A DNA stretch of 64,000 nucleotides from Fragum whitleyi (lineage: Eukaryota > Mollusca > Bivalvia > Cardiida > Cardiidae), in the NCBI GenBank assembly GCA_948146395.1, contig OX411543.1:52680017-52744016 (forward strand), in the 5' to 3' direction. This document shows positions 10,700-21,829 of the stretch, piece after piece. Every line of letters starts with the position of its first letter. Positions within the stretch are counted from its first letter, which is position 1. Below the pieces are notes generated by a model, which saw only the letters and a list, made by a program, of their open reading frames with translations, did not search any database and was not told the DNA's origin. Both the position numbers and the translations under genes were made by a program.

Positions 10700-11185
10700 T
10701 TAACTCTGGACTACAGCATCATAGCTGCTAGGACCCTTTAAAAGATATTGCAAAACCAGAAAACATTCGCTGAAACATTTATGGATGTAGTTGAAGAATA
10801 AGTTAAGCATTTTGCGCGACCATTCCATGATAATACTGAACATACTGAATTGAGGCTTCAGATCAACATGCTGAAAATGATTTAACTGAGAATAGTTAAA
10901 CTGGATACCGAGTAGGCTCTCGTGTGGTTTCAAATACGTCATTTTGGACTCCATATCACACTTATTTTATCAATATGATTCTCAATATAAACACAATAAA
11001 GGTACAGGTGAGCCGTTGAGCCCTATCAACTGACGTTTTGCATAAGATTTGTTCCTTGGATACCGTTCGGTGTCGGATGGGAAAAAGAACTTGCACCAGC
11101 TGGTGTCAATCAGCTCTTCCTTTTTTTGCAAACCATGTGGATAGCAACTCAAAAACACTGGTTCTGTAGAACCGTGCTTATTCAA
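10700..11185 (-). CDS. candidate coding segments, unrecognised (two adjacent open frames)
   Basis: Two minus-strand open frames lie 27 bases apart: 11185-10982 (NKHGSTEPVFLSCYPHG..., about 67 codons) and 10954-10700 (MTYLKPHESLLGIQF..., about 80 codons, ending TAA). Both have mixed, protein-like composition and lie outside the recognisable repeats. They may be exons joined by a short intron, a frameshifted gene remnant, or chance. They lie inside the interval of the candidate minus-strand gene. I do not recognise either. Confidence 0.25.
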
Positions 11186-11448
11186 TGTCCTTGGAACATT
11201 GAATGTCTTTCAGAAGACGATTCCACACCCAACCGCGAACTTATCAAAGTTAACAACTTTTTGTAACTTTACGAAAGATGAGCTTGGTTCTCATGGCGAT
11301 TCGACTACATTTAAAAATGTTTTGTTGGCGTTTTTTTGGCAGTTCTCGAAATTGAAAATATTGAATTCGTCTTTAATTCAGTATATTTAGAGGACAAACA
11401 ACATCAAAATATTTAACGCATGTTTTATGGCGGAGGTGAAGGGGGTAG

Positions 11449-11529
11449 CTATAAAGAGTAGACTGCTGTACAACCTAAAACTTATATTACAATAAAAGTT
11501 TTAGGGTTGTAAAGCTGTCTACTCTTTGC
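11449..11529. repeat. near-perfect hairpin, about 33-bp arms
   Basis: AAAGAGTAGACTGCTGTACA at the left is matched by TGTAAAGCTGTCTACTCTTT at the right around a loop of about a dozen A/T-rich bases. Probably a small fold-back element. Confidence 0.75.
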
Positions 11530-11561
11530 AGCTTTCTCACAACTATACCAAATAATATATT

Positions 11562-11921
11562 TACAGCTAGTTACATCGTGAAATTGTTCACCACTTCAAT
11601 AAAACTACTCTCTATATATATATCAATCTCTATATATATCACTCAGTCAGCTCTCCATTAACACATTTATACACTCACTCACATCACTCAAAAACGCTCA
11701 AAAATCGACGTACAATAATGCTTGTTCAGGGACAAATCAGACGCTTAAAAACAGCTCAAGGTATTGAAAGTAGAATAATTTGATCGGTTTTAAATAAAAT
11801 GGTAACCGTTCTAAACGATTGGTGTGAATGGGTCTTTAGGATTAATAAATGGAGCGCTGAGATGGTGATTTGGAAAAGTTTTGATCTATTTGAGTGTCAG
11901 TTTAACAATGTCATTAACTGT
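11562..11921. mobile_element. family A fold-back derivative
   Basis: Left family A half forward (ACAGCTAGTTACATCGTGAA..., CACTCAAAAACGCTC), then a second left half inverted (GGAGCGCTGAGATGG..., GTCATTAACTGT). The usual central hairpin and right half are missing. Confidence 0.78.
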
Positions 11922-11947
11922 AAGCCTATCAAAATGTCGAATTTTAC

Positions 11948-11993
11948 CTTCAGCTGTTCTTGAATCGAGAGGCACAGCATCTCCATTTTCTGT
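11948..11993 (-). CDS. candidate internal exon of an unrecognised minus-strand gene
   Basis: On the minus strand, the acceptor CGTATTATCTTCCAG is followed by 46 bases and then the donor GTAAAATT. The exon starts in phase 0, reads TENGDAVPLDSRTAE, and leaves one base (G) over. The next candidate exon at 9476-9571 begins with CC, so joining gives an Ala codon and keeps the frame. It is short, so chance cannot be excluded. The phase match and splice signals are the support. Confidence 0.4.
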
Positions 11994-12133
11994 CTGGAAG
12001 ATAATACGTAATATACATGTAAAAGGCATAAGTAATAAAATAAGATTGCAATGAAAAATTATTCTGAGAAGTAGATGTTTATAAAATCAAATACAAACGG
12101 CAAAATCGAAAGTGATGCAAGTATCAACTGGAT

Positions 12134-12565
12134 ACAGTTAGATACATCGTGAAATTGACATTAATCTCGATCAAAATCATTCTAAATCGCTCACTCAGCG
12201 CTCCATTCAATCATTCCAAACACTCACTCAAACCATTCAAAAACGCTCAAAATGACATAAGACCTAACAACTACCTTCGAAATTAAGAAAATAAGAACAA
12301 AATCGCGATTTCACTGATATGATAGAAATTAAAAACGTCTGATTGGTTCTTGAAGAAATAGGAACCTATTTAAAGAACTTCTATGCATATTATATTAAAG
12401 GGAGGTAATACATATCGCAAATTTTGTTCATCCTGAACAAAATTTTCGATAATGGATTACCTCCCATTAAATTCACTCAAAACCCGCTCCACACACTCAA
12501 TCAATTTCATTCCTTAATCATTCCAAAATCATTCACCTTGTCAAGTACATGATGTTGTTAACTGT
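12134..12565 (+). mobile_element. family A MITE, full length
   Basis: ACAGTTAGATACATCGTGAA at the left, GCTCACTCAGCGCTCC, central GGGAGGTAATACATATCGC hairpin, and right end ATGATGTTGTTAACTGTA. Confidence 0.92.
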
Positions 12566-12845
12566 AATCATTATTGTCCAGAACCCCAAGGATATGATAG
12601 TTTTTCTAGAAGACATAGCACCGCTAAAGCAGAAAGCAGACTAAAGTCCGAAATATAGGACGAATGTCACTAGCTGTTTTACAAAACTCAATGTAGGTTT
12701 GCAATTGTAAAAATTCAAAGAAGGGACTGATATCGTGCTGTAAGATCTGAACTTATACATGATTCATGTATGAAAAACAATGATAGATGAAACATGAATG
12801 GGAAATATACTCGGTAACATATAAATATTTGCTGTATGTTCCTAA

Positions 12846-13384
12846 ATTATGATTACATCATTAAATTGAAATTTATCTCAATGAAAATCATTCTAAATCG
12901 TTCATTCAGCTCTCCATTCATTAATTTCAAACAATCACTCAATACATTCCAAAACGCTTCAAAATGACTCAAAATGTAAGACAAACAACTACACTCAAAA
13001 TAAATATAGGTAGGAAAAATAATCGCGATTTCACCGACAGTCAAACTATTTAAATTGTAAACGTCTGATTGATTCTTGGACAAAAAGGAAGCTATCAATA
13101 GAAATTATTTGCAAATTTTATTAAAGGGAGGTAATTAGTATCGTCATTTCGGTACACCTTAACAAAAATTGCGATATTGGATTACCTTCCTTTAATTTTA
13201 CTTATTTTCTTTATCCTCTAATTTATTGTGTTTACGCCAACAATGGCCTAGTAAGCTGTCGACAGGCCATAATACACCATTAGAAAAAACAACAATTCAC
13301 TCAAAACTCACTCTCCCTACTCATTCAGCTTCGTTCAAAAATCATTCCAAAATCATTCACCCTGTAAAATTGTCGATGTTGACC
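12846..13384 (+). mobile_element. family A MITE with a 97-bp insertion
   Basis: The left end ATTACATCATTAAATTGAAA and central hairpin are normal. Between TACCTTCCTTTAATTTTACT and TTCACTCAAAACTCACTCTC lie about 97 extra bases. The right end decays at GTCGATGTTGACCAG. Confidence 0.85.
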
Positions 13385-13388
13385 AGCA

Positions 13389-13492
13389 CTGCTTTCAGGG
13401 CGCTAACGTTCGCGAAAGGATTGAGAAATAAAACCGCTTTGCAAGTGTACATGTACAAACTTACAACGCGGGGTATCACTTCAAAACAACCG
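13389..13492 (+). mobile_element. family F fold-back, partial
   Basis: CTGCTTTCAGGGCGCTAACG and an inner hairpin AACCGCTTTGCAAGTGTACA...ACGCGGGGTATCACTT resemble the copies at 23416, 50000 and 61463. The right end is not found. Confidence 0.55.
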
Positions 13493-13789
13493 CAAACGTA
13501 TCTGTATCTTAAACGTAGACCAGCTTATCTCATATCTGATAACACAGTTCACGTCACAACGTTGATAGGCAAAAGCATCGTAAATCGAGCCTGGATAAGG
13601 CAGTGCGACGCATTTACTTTTCATGTATGAAAATGTTCTATCAAGAAACAAATTTAAATCAAAGTGCTGTCAGCACTGTAAATCGGACATCATTAAGAGG
13701 CTTGGATAGTGCAATAGTTCGCCAATCAAAAGGGCTCAAATTTGGACAATAAAAGTTGGAAAAATATTTGCCCAATTTGTGAGTTTTTT

Positions 13790-14050
13790 TGTCTTATTAA
13801 AAATAGGATTGGAGCGTGATCAGAGTGCTCATTGAAATCAAATATTTCAAAATTACAAAATTATTTCTATTTGTTAACACATAGTCAACAGTACTCATTC
13901 CACCATGCGAAAAAAAGTAAACTTCCACCGCTCCCTGTCCGAGTGCAGACGACCATTGACCAATGACAAACAACTTAATTGACACATTTCGAGCAGACGA
14001 TGTCTATTTGCATCTACCACGTGGTCTGAAATTACGCGTGGGTTTTGACC
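13790..14050 (-). pseudogene. non-LTR retrotransposon endonuclease (EEP) domain remnant
   Basis: Reading leftwards on the minus strand, characteristic motifs of the C-terminal half of an endonuclease/exonuclease/phosphatase domain appear in order but in different frames: an ISDHVVDAN...LLEM stretch, then VNGRLHSD, then GGMSTVDYVLTN, then NEHSDHAPI. The SDHAP motif holds the catalytic Asp-His pair of this family, and VDYVL is its usual partner. At least two frameshifts break it. No reverse transcriptase is recognisable downstream, so this is a degraded fragment of a non-LTR element or of a captured copy. Confidence 0.7.
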
Positions 14051-14189
14051 GAGTGATAATCATAACAGAATTTGATTGGTTGTCAGCCCTTCAACTGGTA
14101 AATGACCGTTAGAGAAAAAATCAGAGCAGTAATATTGTAAGTGCTACAAATGTATTATACAGTTAACCTATTGTACGTTTCAACTCCTT

Positions 14190-14552
14190 TACTCAACCGA
14201 AAATCTTGTTATAAACACTGAAAATACTAACTTGAAATTACTAAAAGCAAAAATTACATCAAATTTTGTATTAGCCTCTTCTCTATTTGTCGAAAAGTAA
14301 ATAAGAAAAAAACAAAGTTTGTAGATTGTGACTGAAAAGGCCGTTTCTTCGGTGTTTGAAAACACATAATTTGGTTTGAACACATTGCTCAGAAGATAAT
14401 GGTAAAAATGTAGTGGGTCAAACAGACTGGATTTCTGAAAAACAGTAAATATAAATGCGAACTGCTTCGCAGTCCGATTTAAAAAGGTGGGCCTTTCAAG
14501 ACAAGAACAGAATTTTTCAAAATGTTTTGACTTCGTTGAAAAGGTCTAAATA
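14190..14552 (-). other. long stop-free frame without ATG
   Basis: About 117 codons are open on the minus strand from 14552 to a TAA near 14190, with no ATG near the start. An acceptor-like TTTACTGTTTTTCAG sits inside at about 14433. The composition is Phe-rich (FAFIFTVFQ, VIFAFSNFKLVF) and not clearly protein-like. It lies upstream of the EEP remnant on the same strand. It is either a decayed exon or chance. Confidence 0.2.
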
Positions 14553-14794
14553 TCAGTTGTCTGTTCATCAAAAGGAGCAAACACAAACAATTTTTCCATC
14601 CATCTTACTTTGAAATTTGATATTTTAGTGTATTTCTTATTAATTATCTTGATGAGGCCTGACACATCATTGCCATGACATCCATACACAAAATTGACGC
14701 AACCAAAGCCTAGTTATAAGGACACTGGTCAGACTCTTTATTTTCAAGTTATACACATGTTGATGGATTCAATCACCGAGAGATGCACATACAA

Positions 14795-15191
14795 TTTTGG
14801 AATGATTTCGAAATGACATTGAATGAGTGCAATAAGTGATATTTTGGTAAAATTAAAGGGAGATAATAAAATATCACTAATTTTGTTCAAGATGAACAAA
14901 ATTAGCGATATTTATTACCCCCTTTAGTGAAATATGCATAAAAGTTCCATCAATAGTTCTCTATGTCTTCAAGAACCAACCAGAAGCTTACAAAATTCAA
15001 TTAACTGAATGAAACCGTAGATTCTTGATACGTTCTTGAATATCAAGGAATTTGTTGATTTTATCTTAATCTGGTAATTTTGTTTGAAGCGATTTTGAAT
15101 GGTCCGAGTGAGTGTTTGGATTGAATGATTGTAGCTCTGAGTGAGCGTATAAGAATGGTTTTGATCGCGGTGAGTGTCAATTTCATGAGAT
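14795..15191 (-). mobile_element. family A MITE, reverse
   Basis: Reverse copy: GGAATGATTTCGAAATGAC, central hairpin TATCACTAATTTTGTTCAAG...TTAGCGATA, and GAGTGAGTGTTTGG...GTGAGTGTCAATTTCATGAG at the right. Confidence 0.85.
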
Positions 15192-15325
15192 TCTTACCTG
15201 TATCCTTTCTAACTTTATCTACAACTTATGCGTGGATAATCGTAAGACCAAGTGGGATAGAAATTAGAAGTTACGAAGTTATTAAACGACAGTACTGGGG
15301 TTAGAAATACAGTTTAAAAGATTGT

Positions 15326-15752
15326 GATATCGATACTCACTCCGATCGAAATTATTCTTAATCATTCACTTAGCGCTCCATTTATTCATTCCTAACACTC
15401 ACTCAAACCGAACAAAAAACTCCGAAATAATATAATATATATCAAAATAGTTCATTGTGATTTATGTTCAATTCAAATCGTTCAAATAATTCTACAATTG
15501 TGTTTGCTGATGTAGATTTTAAAGTGTCTGGTTAGTCCACGAAGACATACAAACAGAGAAGTACGTAAATTTTTTGAAGGAAGGTAATAAATATCGCTAA
15601 TTTTGTTTATCTTGAACACAATAAGATGTATTGGATTACCTGCCTTTAATATCAATCAAAACTCGCTCCACGCATTCATTCAATTTCGTTCCAATATCAT
15701 TACAAAATCATTCATCTAGTCGTTTTCCACCCGCCATGATATTATTGACAAT
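15326..15752 (+). mobile_element. family A MITE, diverged
   Basis: ATATCGATACTCACTCCGATC at the left, central GGAAGGTAATAAATATCGC hairpin, and a decayed right end (CCATGATATTATTGACAATG). Confidence 0.8.
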
Positions 15753-15919
15753 GTACGCATTGTAAGGTAGCATGAAATGTTTCATCAAAAATAGTTTTGA
15801 ATTGTAGAAGGTGTTAAGTACACAAGATTAGGACGGTCGGACGATCGGGCGGAAAGACGAGGGGACGAACGGAGAGAAAATTATACCCGCATACCTCCCT
15901 TTGTCGACGTATAGAAACT

Positions 15920-16208
15920 GTTATTTGATTTATTGATTGATTGTATGGGGATTTAACTCAGCGTTTAACAATCTGTCGGTTCTATCGCGTCGACTGGTGC
16001 ACCTAAATATAAATTCCCGGCATTTCTCACACCAGTACTATTATCACATTCTTTTCTAGCCTCCAGCTGCTATCACACATAGGTCTATGATCATAAGCCC
16101 ATTAGTGAAAGATGAATAGTCGGACAGGATGAGTTCCGCCGTCAGGGATCGAGCCCAGGACCTCTCAAATGGCAATCCGGTGCGCTACCACTGCGCTGTG
16201 ACGGCGGT
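15920..16208 (-). mobile_element. tRNA-derived SINE, near full length, reverse
   Basis: Reverse copy of the same SINE. The head GACCGCCGTCACAGCGCAGTG...box B lies at the right end (about 16140-16208), the body runs leftwards, and the tail is at about 15925-15955 (ATTGATTGATTGTATGGGG on the plus strand). Confidence 0.85.
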
Positions 16209-16485
16209 CATATAAAAGCTGTCAGAAGTGGTGCTAAACCCCATTCAAACATGCAAACTACCTACTCTCTACACTGGCAGTAGAAATCATTTAACTTGTA
16301 CATTTGTATTAGACCTAAAATCGTGTATTTGCGTAATGGTGAGACTAGATACAAATTATCTACAATTTGATCTCGTCAAAACAGGTTCAAAATACAAACT
16401 GGTCTATTGTCCAATAGAATGAGGCCAAACCCATTATCTTTAGCGCTGTAACTGATACATGTATTGTATAAAGTCTTCTGTCGTT

Positions 16486-16634
16486 TTAAGTAAGTGGACC
16501 CGCAATAATTCTGCAACGTTTCGGAAGTAACTTTTACAGTGTTAAGAGATGTTTCCTAATGTTTTCTTGGTCAATATTGTGAAAGATCATGATTTCCGAA
16601 ATGTTGCTGAACTATTACGGGTCCACTTCCTTAA
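16486..16634. mobile_element. family B fold-back MITE
   Basis: TTAAGTAAGTGGACCCGCAA at the left and ACGGGTCCACTTCCTTAA at the right; CCGAAATGTTGCTGAACTAT in the right arm. Confidence 0.85.
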
Positions 16635-16842
16635 TATAAAGTTGTTCGTTATCTAGTAGAATTACATCAACCAATATCATTTACAATAATATGAAATAAT
16701 CTTTTATGTTGTCAATTAGAAACGCTGTAGACAGTCGGCAATAGTATTGTGAATGGTGAATGATAGTAATATTAACTGAATTAGCATTATTGTCAAAACT
16801 ATTGGTAATGAAGGGTCAGTGTAAAACTTTTTTAAGTGCCTA

Positions 16843-17400
16843 TACGAGGGATGATCCAGAAGTTCGTATAATGGGCTTATAACTTTCGCATTTATAGCTT
16901 GTTCAGTATATTATTTGGCCAATGTGCAGTTTTGTAACAACGGAGAACATTAATGTCATTATTTTTGCAGAATTATTTTTAGCGGCCTTAGAATTCGTTA
17001 CCATAGAAACATATGTATGCTAAGGCGGGGGAGCGAGAAGAAAATATTCAAAATCTGTATAAAAAAATCAAGTCTTCTGTAACTTTAGTTGGAATCCCTT
17101 GGCTAAATCAAATAGAAACCCAATAGGGATTATTTGTCATATTTTAAAGCTTATTGGGAGATTTCTTACGAACTCATGCAGAATATTTTAATAATTCAGA
17201 AAATTCAAGGAAATATTGACAAGACGTCAACACCAAAATATGAATACTACTTATTTTTCGAATTTCGCCATGATCTATGTTATAAACCAATCCAAACATT
17301 TCAGATAATTTATAGAAATTATAAAAATGTGCAGAAGATAACTTTTCCTAATTCTACCCCGGAAATTAAAAAACGCTTCAAAAAAAGTATGTAGATTGTT
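16843..17400 (+). mobile_element. possible mariner-like remnant
   Basis: TATACGAGGGATGATCCAGA resembles the terminal repeat style of mariner elements (GAGGG...GATCCAAAAGTT). No transposase motif (D,D34D) is readable in the AT-rich stretch that follows, which has a 86-codon open frame of no recognised type. No matching right end was found. Confidence 0.25.
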
Positions 17401-17739
17401 CTAATAGAGTTTCAAAAAACGTTTAAATCCCAATTGATTTCCACTATTTTCCAAAAATAAAGGTCCAGATTTTGACTCTCCACTTTATTAGAAACACCAT
17501 GCATATAAAAATTGTAAAAAATTTGATTCGAAGGGTATGTGGATAATTTCTGTAAATTGGTGTATCAGGCACAGAAAGGCATGTGAGTAAGCAGAGGCTA
17601 AGTAGAAAAGAAATATTATTGACGTCGTAATTGACGTTCTTGCTCCCCCGCTGACCTGTCGATGTACCGCCACGGAACAAAATTATGTCGGGGACTAGAA
17701 ATAAATTCATTAATAAGGCCCCCCTTCGAAGAAGAGAGG

Positions 17740-17990
17740 GTATATTGCTTGCACTTGTCGGTCGGTTGGTCGGTTGGAACGTATACCGTTCTTAGTCCGG
17801 AGCAAATCTCAAAAAGTATGCACGCTAGAATCATGAAACTTCACAGGAGGATAGATCTCGTTGAGGAGAGGTGCATTGCACAATATCCATAACTCTGTTC
17901 ATCATATTTTGTGAGTTATTGCCTTTTGTAAATTACAAAGAATAGGATATTGACAGCTTTTATAGTGGGTCATAAATGTTTCACAATCAT
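17740..17990 (+). repeat. dispersed repeat shared with 41330-41520
   Basis: Shared blocks include ATCATATTTTGTGAGTTATT, GCCTTTTGTAAATTACAAAG and AATAGG, with GTTGAGGAGAGGTGCATTG against ATTGAGGAGAAGTACAG. The open frame here is a by-product of this repeat. Confidence 0.6.
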
Positions 17991-18134
17991 CTCATGTTTG
18001 ATTTAGACTTATGGGCTTTTCGATAAGTACCTACATTTAAGTCTTTATTCAGCCAACTCGTAATTGCCAGGAACAACCCTTGTCGATTCTGGGATTATAG
18101 GTCACAAGCGCCATGTCGGACATTATTCGTTCTT

Positions 18135-18310
18135 TACCGACATAATTTTTGTTTAAAGATATGAAGTGATTACTTTTTTTATTACATTGAGGTATGAAAC
18201 TAAAACCTTATCACACTGTATGAATACGCAAAGCGGATTCATACATAAGTGTGATTGGGTTTTTAGTTTCACATCTCAACGAAATTAAAAAAAATATTTC
18301 CTTCATATCG
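18135..18310. mobile_element. family I fold-back MITE, copy 1
   Basis: Hairpin with arms GAGGTATGAAACTAAAACC...ACAC and GTGTGATTGGGTTTTTAGTT...CATCTC around GTATGAATACGCAAAGCGG. The same element is at 36190-36345. Confidence 0.75.
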
Positions 18311-18756
18311 TATGAATATCATTAAGCAAAAAATGGAAAAATCCCTCCATAATAAGACAGATTCTAGTAATTTGAAAGACTCCTATGCAGGCCAATATTA
18401 AAAAAATACACGGAAGGATATTGTGAAACTTTACACCGTAGAGATAATTTCTTTCTTTCCAAAGGATTTGGTTTTGGCCATTGTGGTCATTTAGGTGAGC
18501 TTCATGAATCCATGTCTTTTGATGATCCTCTAAATTAAGCTACCATAATGAACAGTATCTAGCAAGAATATAATACGTCTAATGAATAAAGAAAGACAAC
18601 CTAATTAAGCACGATCTGTTATAATCAGGCAACTTTTCCCAAAATTGCAGACTAGAGTGCTAACAGATTTTTTTCTCTCCGAATCTTTCTCTAGAAGTAT
18701 AATATTCTACGTCTTATTCAGAGATACTAAACATGGGCAGCTACCGTTAGTAGCAC

Positions 18757-18886
18757 CGTGGAAGTGACATTAATTTTGATTCAAAATCGTTCTAAATCGC
18801 TCCCTCAGCGCTCCATTTCATGCATTCAAATCACTCACTCCAGTCACTCAAAAACGCTACGGAATGCTTCGTATCTGTACTCACAT
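18757..18886 (+). mobile_element. family A left-half fragment
   Basis: GTGGAAGTGACATTAATTTT to CACTCAAAAACGCTAC. It is interrupted by the complete copy starting at 18887. Confidence 0.75.
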
Positions 18887-19300
18887 ACAGTTAACAACAT
18901 CAAGAAATTGACATTCATCTCGATCAAAACCATCCCAAATCGCGCGCTCAATATTCCATTCATTCATTCCAAACACTCAATTTAATCATTCAAAAACACC
19001 CAAAACCCACATAAAATCAACAACGTAAGTCAAAAGAAATAATGCTAGAAAAAGTGGCGATTGACATAATTCAAATTGCAAGCTTCTGATATGTTCTTAA
19101 AGAAATAGGAAGCTATTTATAGAACTTGTATGCATATTCTATTAAAGGGAAGTAATAAATATCTCTAATTTTGTTCATGGTAAACAAAATTTGCGATATT
19201 TGATTACCCCCCATTAAAGTAACTCAAAAGTCGCCCCACACACTCATTCATTTTCATTCCAAAATCATTCACCTTGTTAATTTCACGATGTTGTTAACTG
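18887..19300 (+). mobile_element. family A MITE, full length
   Basis: Both termini are intact: ACAGTTAACAACATCAAGAA and AATTTCACGATGTTGTTAAC. The central hairpin is TAATAAATATCTCTAATTTT...ACAAAATTTGCGATATTTG. Confidence 0.93.
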
Positions 19301-19658
19301 AATACATGTTGCTCGTAGGTAACTCGATGTAGCCTTACAGCGAAGTTTTGTTAAAAATTAGATAATTGAACTTCTTCAACTCAATATTGATACTAGATAT
19401 ATCACTTTTTTGGTGCCTAGCTTCAACCATTATTCTTACGTAAAAGTTTGATTTATATTACACTGAGAGAGATATCAAACGATAATTGAATGATTACCAT
19501 GTGTTTATAGCATTAAACTGACTGCACAAGCAATAAACAGACAGCATAGAAACAGGCTTATCGAAAATCTACTTCGAATTTCTCGACCTCATTAAACGCT
19601 CTGATTAAGCATTCCGAAAGATAAACTGTACACTACAGATGAAATTCTGACAATTCTT

Positions 19659-20099
19659 ACAGTAAGTTGTATCGTGAAATTGAAATTCATCTCATAAAAA
19701 CCATTCTAATTTGCTCACTCAGCGATCCAACCATTCATTCCAAACACTCACTCAAACCATTCAAAAACGCTCCAAATTGAATTAAAAAAAGATAAAATTA
19801 TCAACTACATTTAAAATATGTCGATAGCAAAAATTCGCAATTTCACTGACATAATTGAAATTGTATGCGTCTGATTGGTTCTTGAAGAAAAAAGAAAGCT
19901 ATTTATAGAACTTGAATGCTTTTTTTTTATTGAAGGGAGGTAATAAATATCGCTATTTTTTCATTCTGAACAAAATTAGCGATATAGGATTACTTCTTTT
20001 TAATTTCACCCAAAACTTACTCAGCACACTCGTTCGCAAATATTCCTCAATCATTCCAAAATCATTCACCTTGTCAATTTCACGATGTTTTAAACTTTA
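19659..20099 (+). mobile_element. family A MITE, full length
   Basis: ACAGTAAGTTGTATCGTGAA at the left; central GGGAGGTAATAAATATCGC with TTTTTTCATTCTGAAC loop; right end TTTCACGATGTTTTAAAC. Confidence 0.88.
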
Positions 20100-20967
20100 C
20101 ATGTATTACGGTTGTACTAATCTTAAAAAACTCTCATAAATGACTTTGGATAAAACTAAAAACTAAAGTCATCGGCGCCTTTTCTACAACCAATCTGTAC
20201 CGTGCCCTCCATCACCGTGTAACATTTGGGAAATGTAACCTTGCTATGGACATGTACTCACTAGCAAATCTGTGTAAAGTTTCAGAACGTTCGCAAACGC
20301 TGTCATTGTTTGCCTCCCGAACACAGGGAAGTTGATTGCAATGACCGGTTTAAACCCCTAGCAGCGTATATCATTGAAAATTTGATCCATGGTTGGTATG
20401 TAATTGTACCCCAGACTCTCAAGAGACCAATTCCATGCATAAATGCCAATTCATGGATCAAATAGATGATAGACGTTTCTGATTTGCAATTCCGACAGAC
20501 GCTTGGCGAAACTATATGCATATCTGTCTGCAATGCATTCCTTAAATGTTCAGGTGAAAAACATAGAAGATAATGGTTTATTTAATGATTCTTAAAGTAA
20601 CCATTGGTACTGGTTAAGTTGGAATGCGGAGCAATTCCAATTTAGATTTAACAAAACCGCAAAATGAATACAAGATAATTTTATTTCTGATTTTTTGATA
20701 ACACATATCACGTGAACAGGATGTGAATACACTCCGTACTATTTTGTATATTTCAACTTGACATAGACATACAGTTTGTTTCACCAAGAAGTAATAATGT
20801 TGAACAATTACACAACTATCACGTCATGTAAATTATTAACACACTAATTTATGTTTTAAACTTAATTCATTGAAACTTGTTTACGAATTTACTAGTATCA
20901 CATGTTTGCATTACTATATTTGGAAATCATGTGATAAGTCAAGTCCAATAAAGTAAGCTATTGACTA

Positions 20968-21102
20968 TAGCACTAGCCAATCACGTTATCTGCTTATTTG
21001 GTAATACGCGACCTGTTATTCGTAGAATTGTGGCGATAGCACAAGCCAATCACGTGATCTGCTTATTTGGTAATGTCGCGGCCTGATTTTCGTAGAATTA
21101 TG
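20968..21102 (+). repeat. tandem duplication, two units of 66-69 bp
   Basis: Units at 20968-21036 and 21037-21102 both read TAGCAC.AGCCAATCACGT, ATCTGCTTATTTGGTAAT and TTCGTAGAATT. Confidence 0.88.
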
Positions 21103-21369
21103 TTATATAGCTTCTTTTAGAGGTCTAGTTTCTCTTTCTGAACGAACTTTTTACACACTTCAACAAAATACTGTAGTTCAAATGTTTTATATCTAATTGT
21201 TCCGTAAACCATCATGAGAATCGCGCAAAATCTGCTTATTATTTATCTGTAATAACAACCAGATCCAGCAAATATTCTCTTTTTGTTACTTCTCTAAAAA
21301 ACGGAACCCCATTTCAAAATCGAGCGACAATTTCACGTGATGGTTGACGCAGCAAAGATCGATGAAGGT

Positions 21370-21475
21370 ATAGGTCCACAAGTTTAAGTGATAGATCAAA
21401 GGTCAATTTTGTCTATACCTTTATAGAAAAAATCTACCTTTGATCACTCACCTTAAATTGCGGGTGTATAGGCAA
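21370..21475. repeat. imperfect hairpin
   Basis: AAGTGATAGATCAAAGGTCA and ACCTTTGATCACTCACCTTA are inverted around TTTGTCTATACCTTTATAG. Confidence 0.6.
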
Positions 21476-21829
21476 ACATTTATCTTCTCTTTCTGCTTTT
21501 GTCCATTTTCTTTAAAATTGTTTAGACATAAATTCACTTAATAATAAAAGGTCCTACGACCGAAATTTGATCGTATCGCAATCGTACGATAGAAATTGAC
21601 TTTCAAGAAACATTTTTGGTTTTCAAGAAGAATGTAGTATCGTTTAATTTACGCAAACATTTGAGTTACCTAAAGGCTAGTCTTGAATTTTGCGATTCAG
21701 ACTGTGCAAACATAGTATTTTCTCGGATTTCATTTTTATACGCAGCTGGAGGCGGTCGTATATTGGCGTCATCTTCTCCGTCTGTCCGCCCGTCTACCTA
21801 TCCGTCCGTACGTACGTCCACTTTTCTTC

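Noticed and set aside
17616..17892. Overlapping open frames on both strands
   Set aside because: The plus-strand frame falls in a dispersed repeat also present at 41.3 kb; no domain recognisable.
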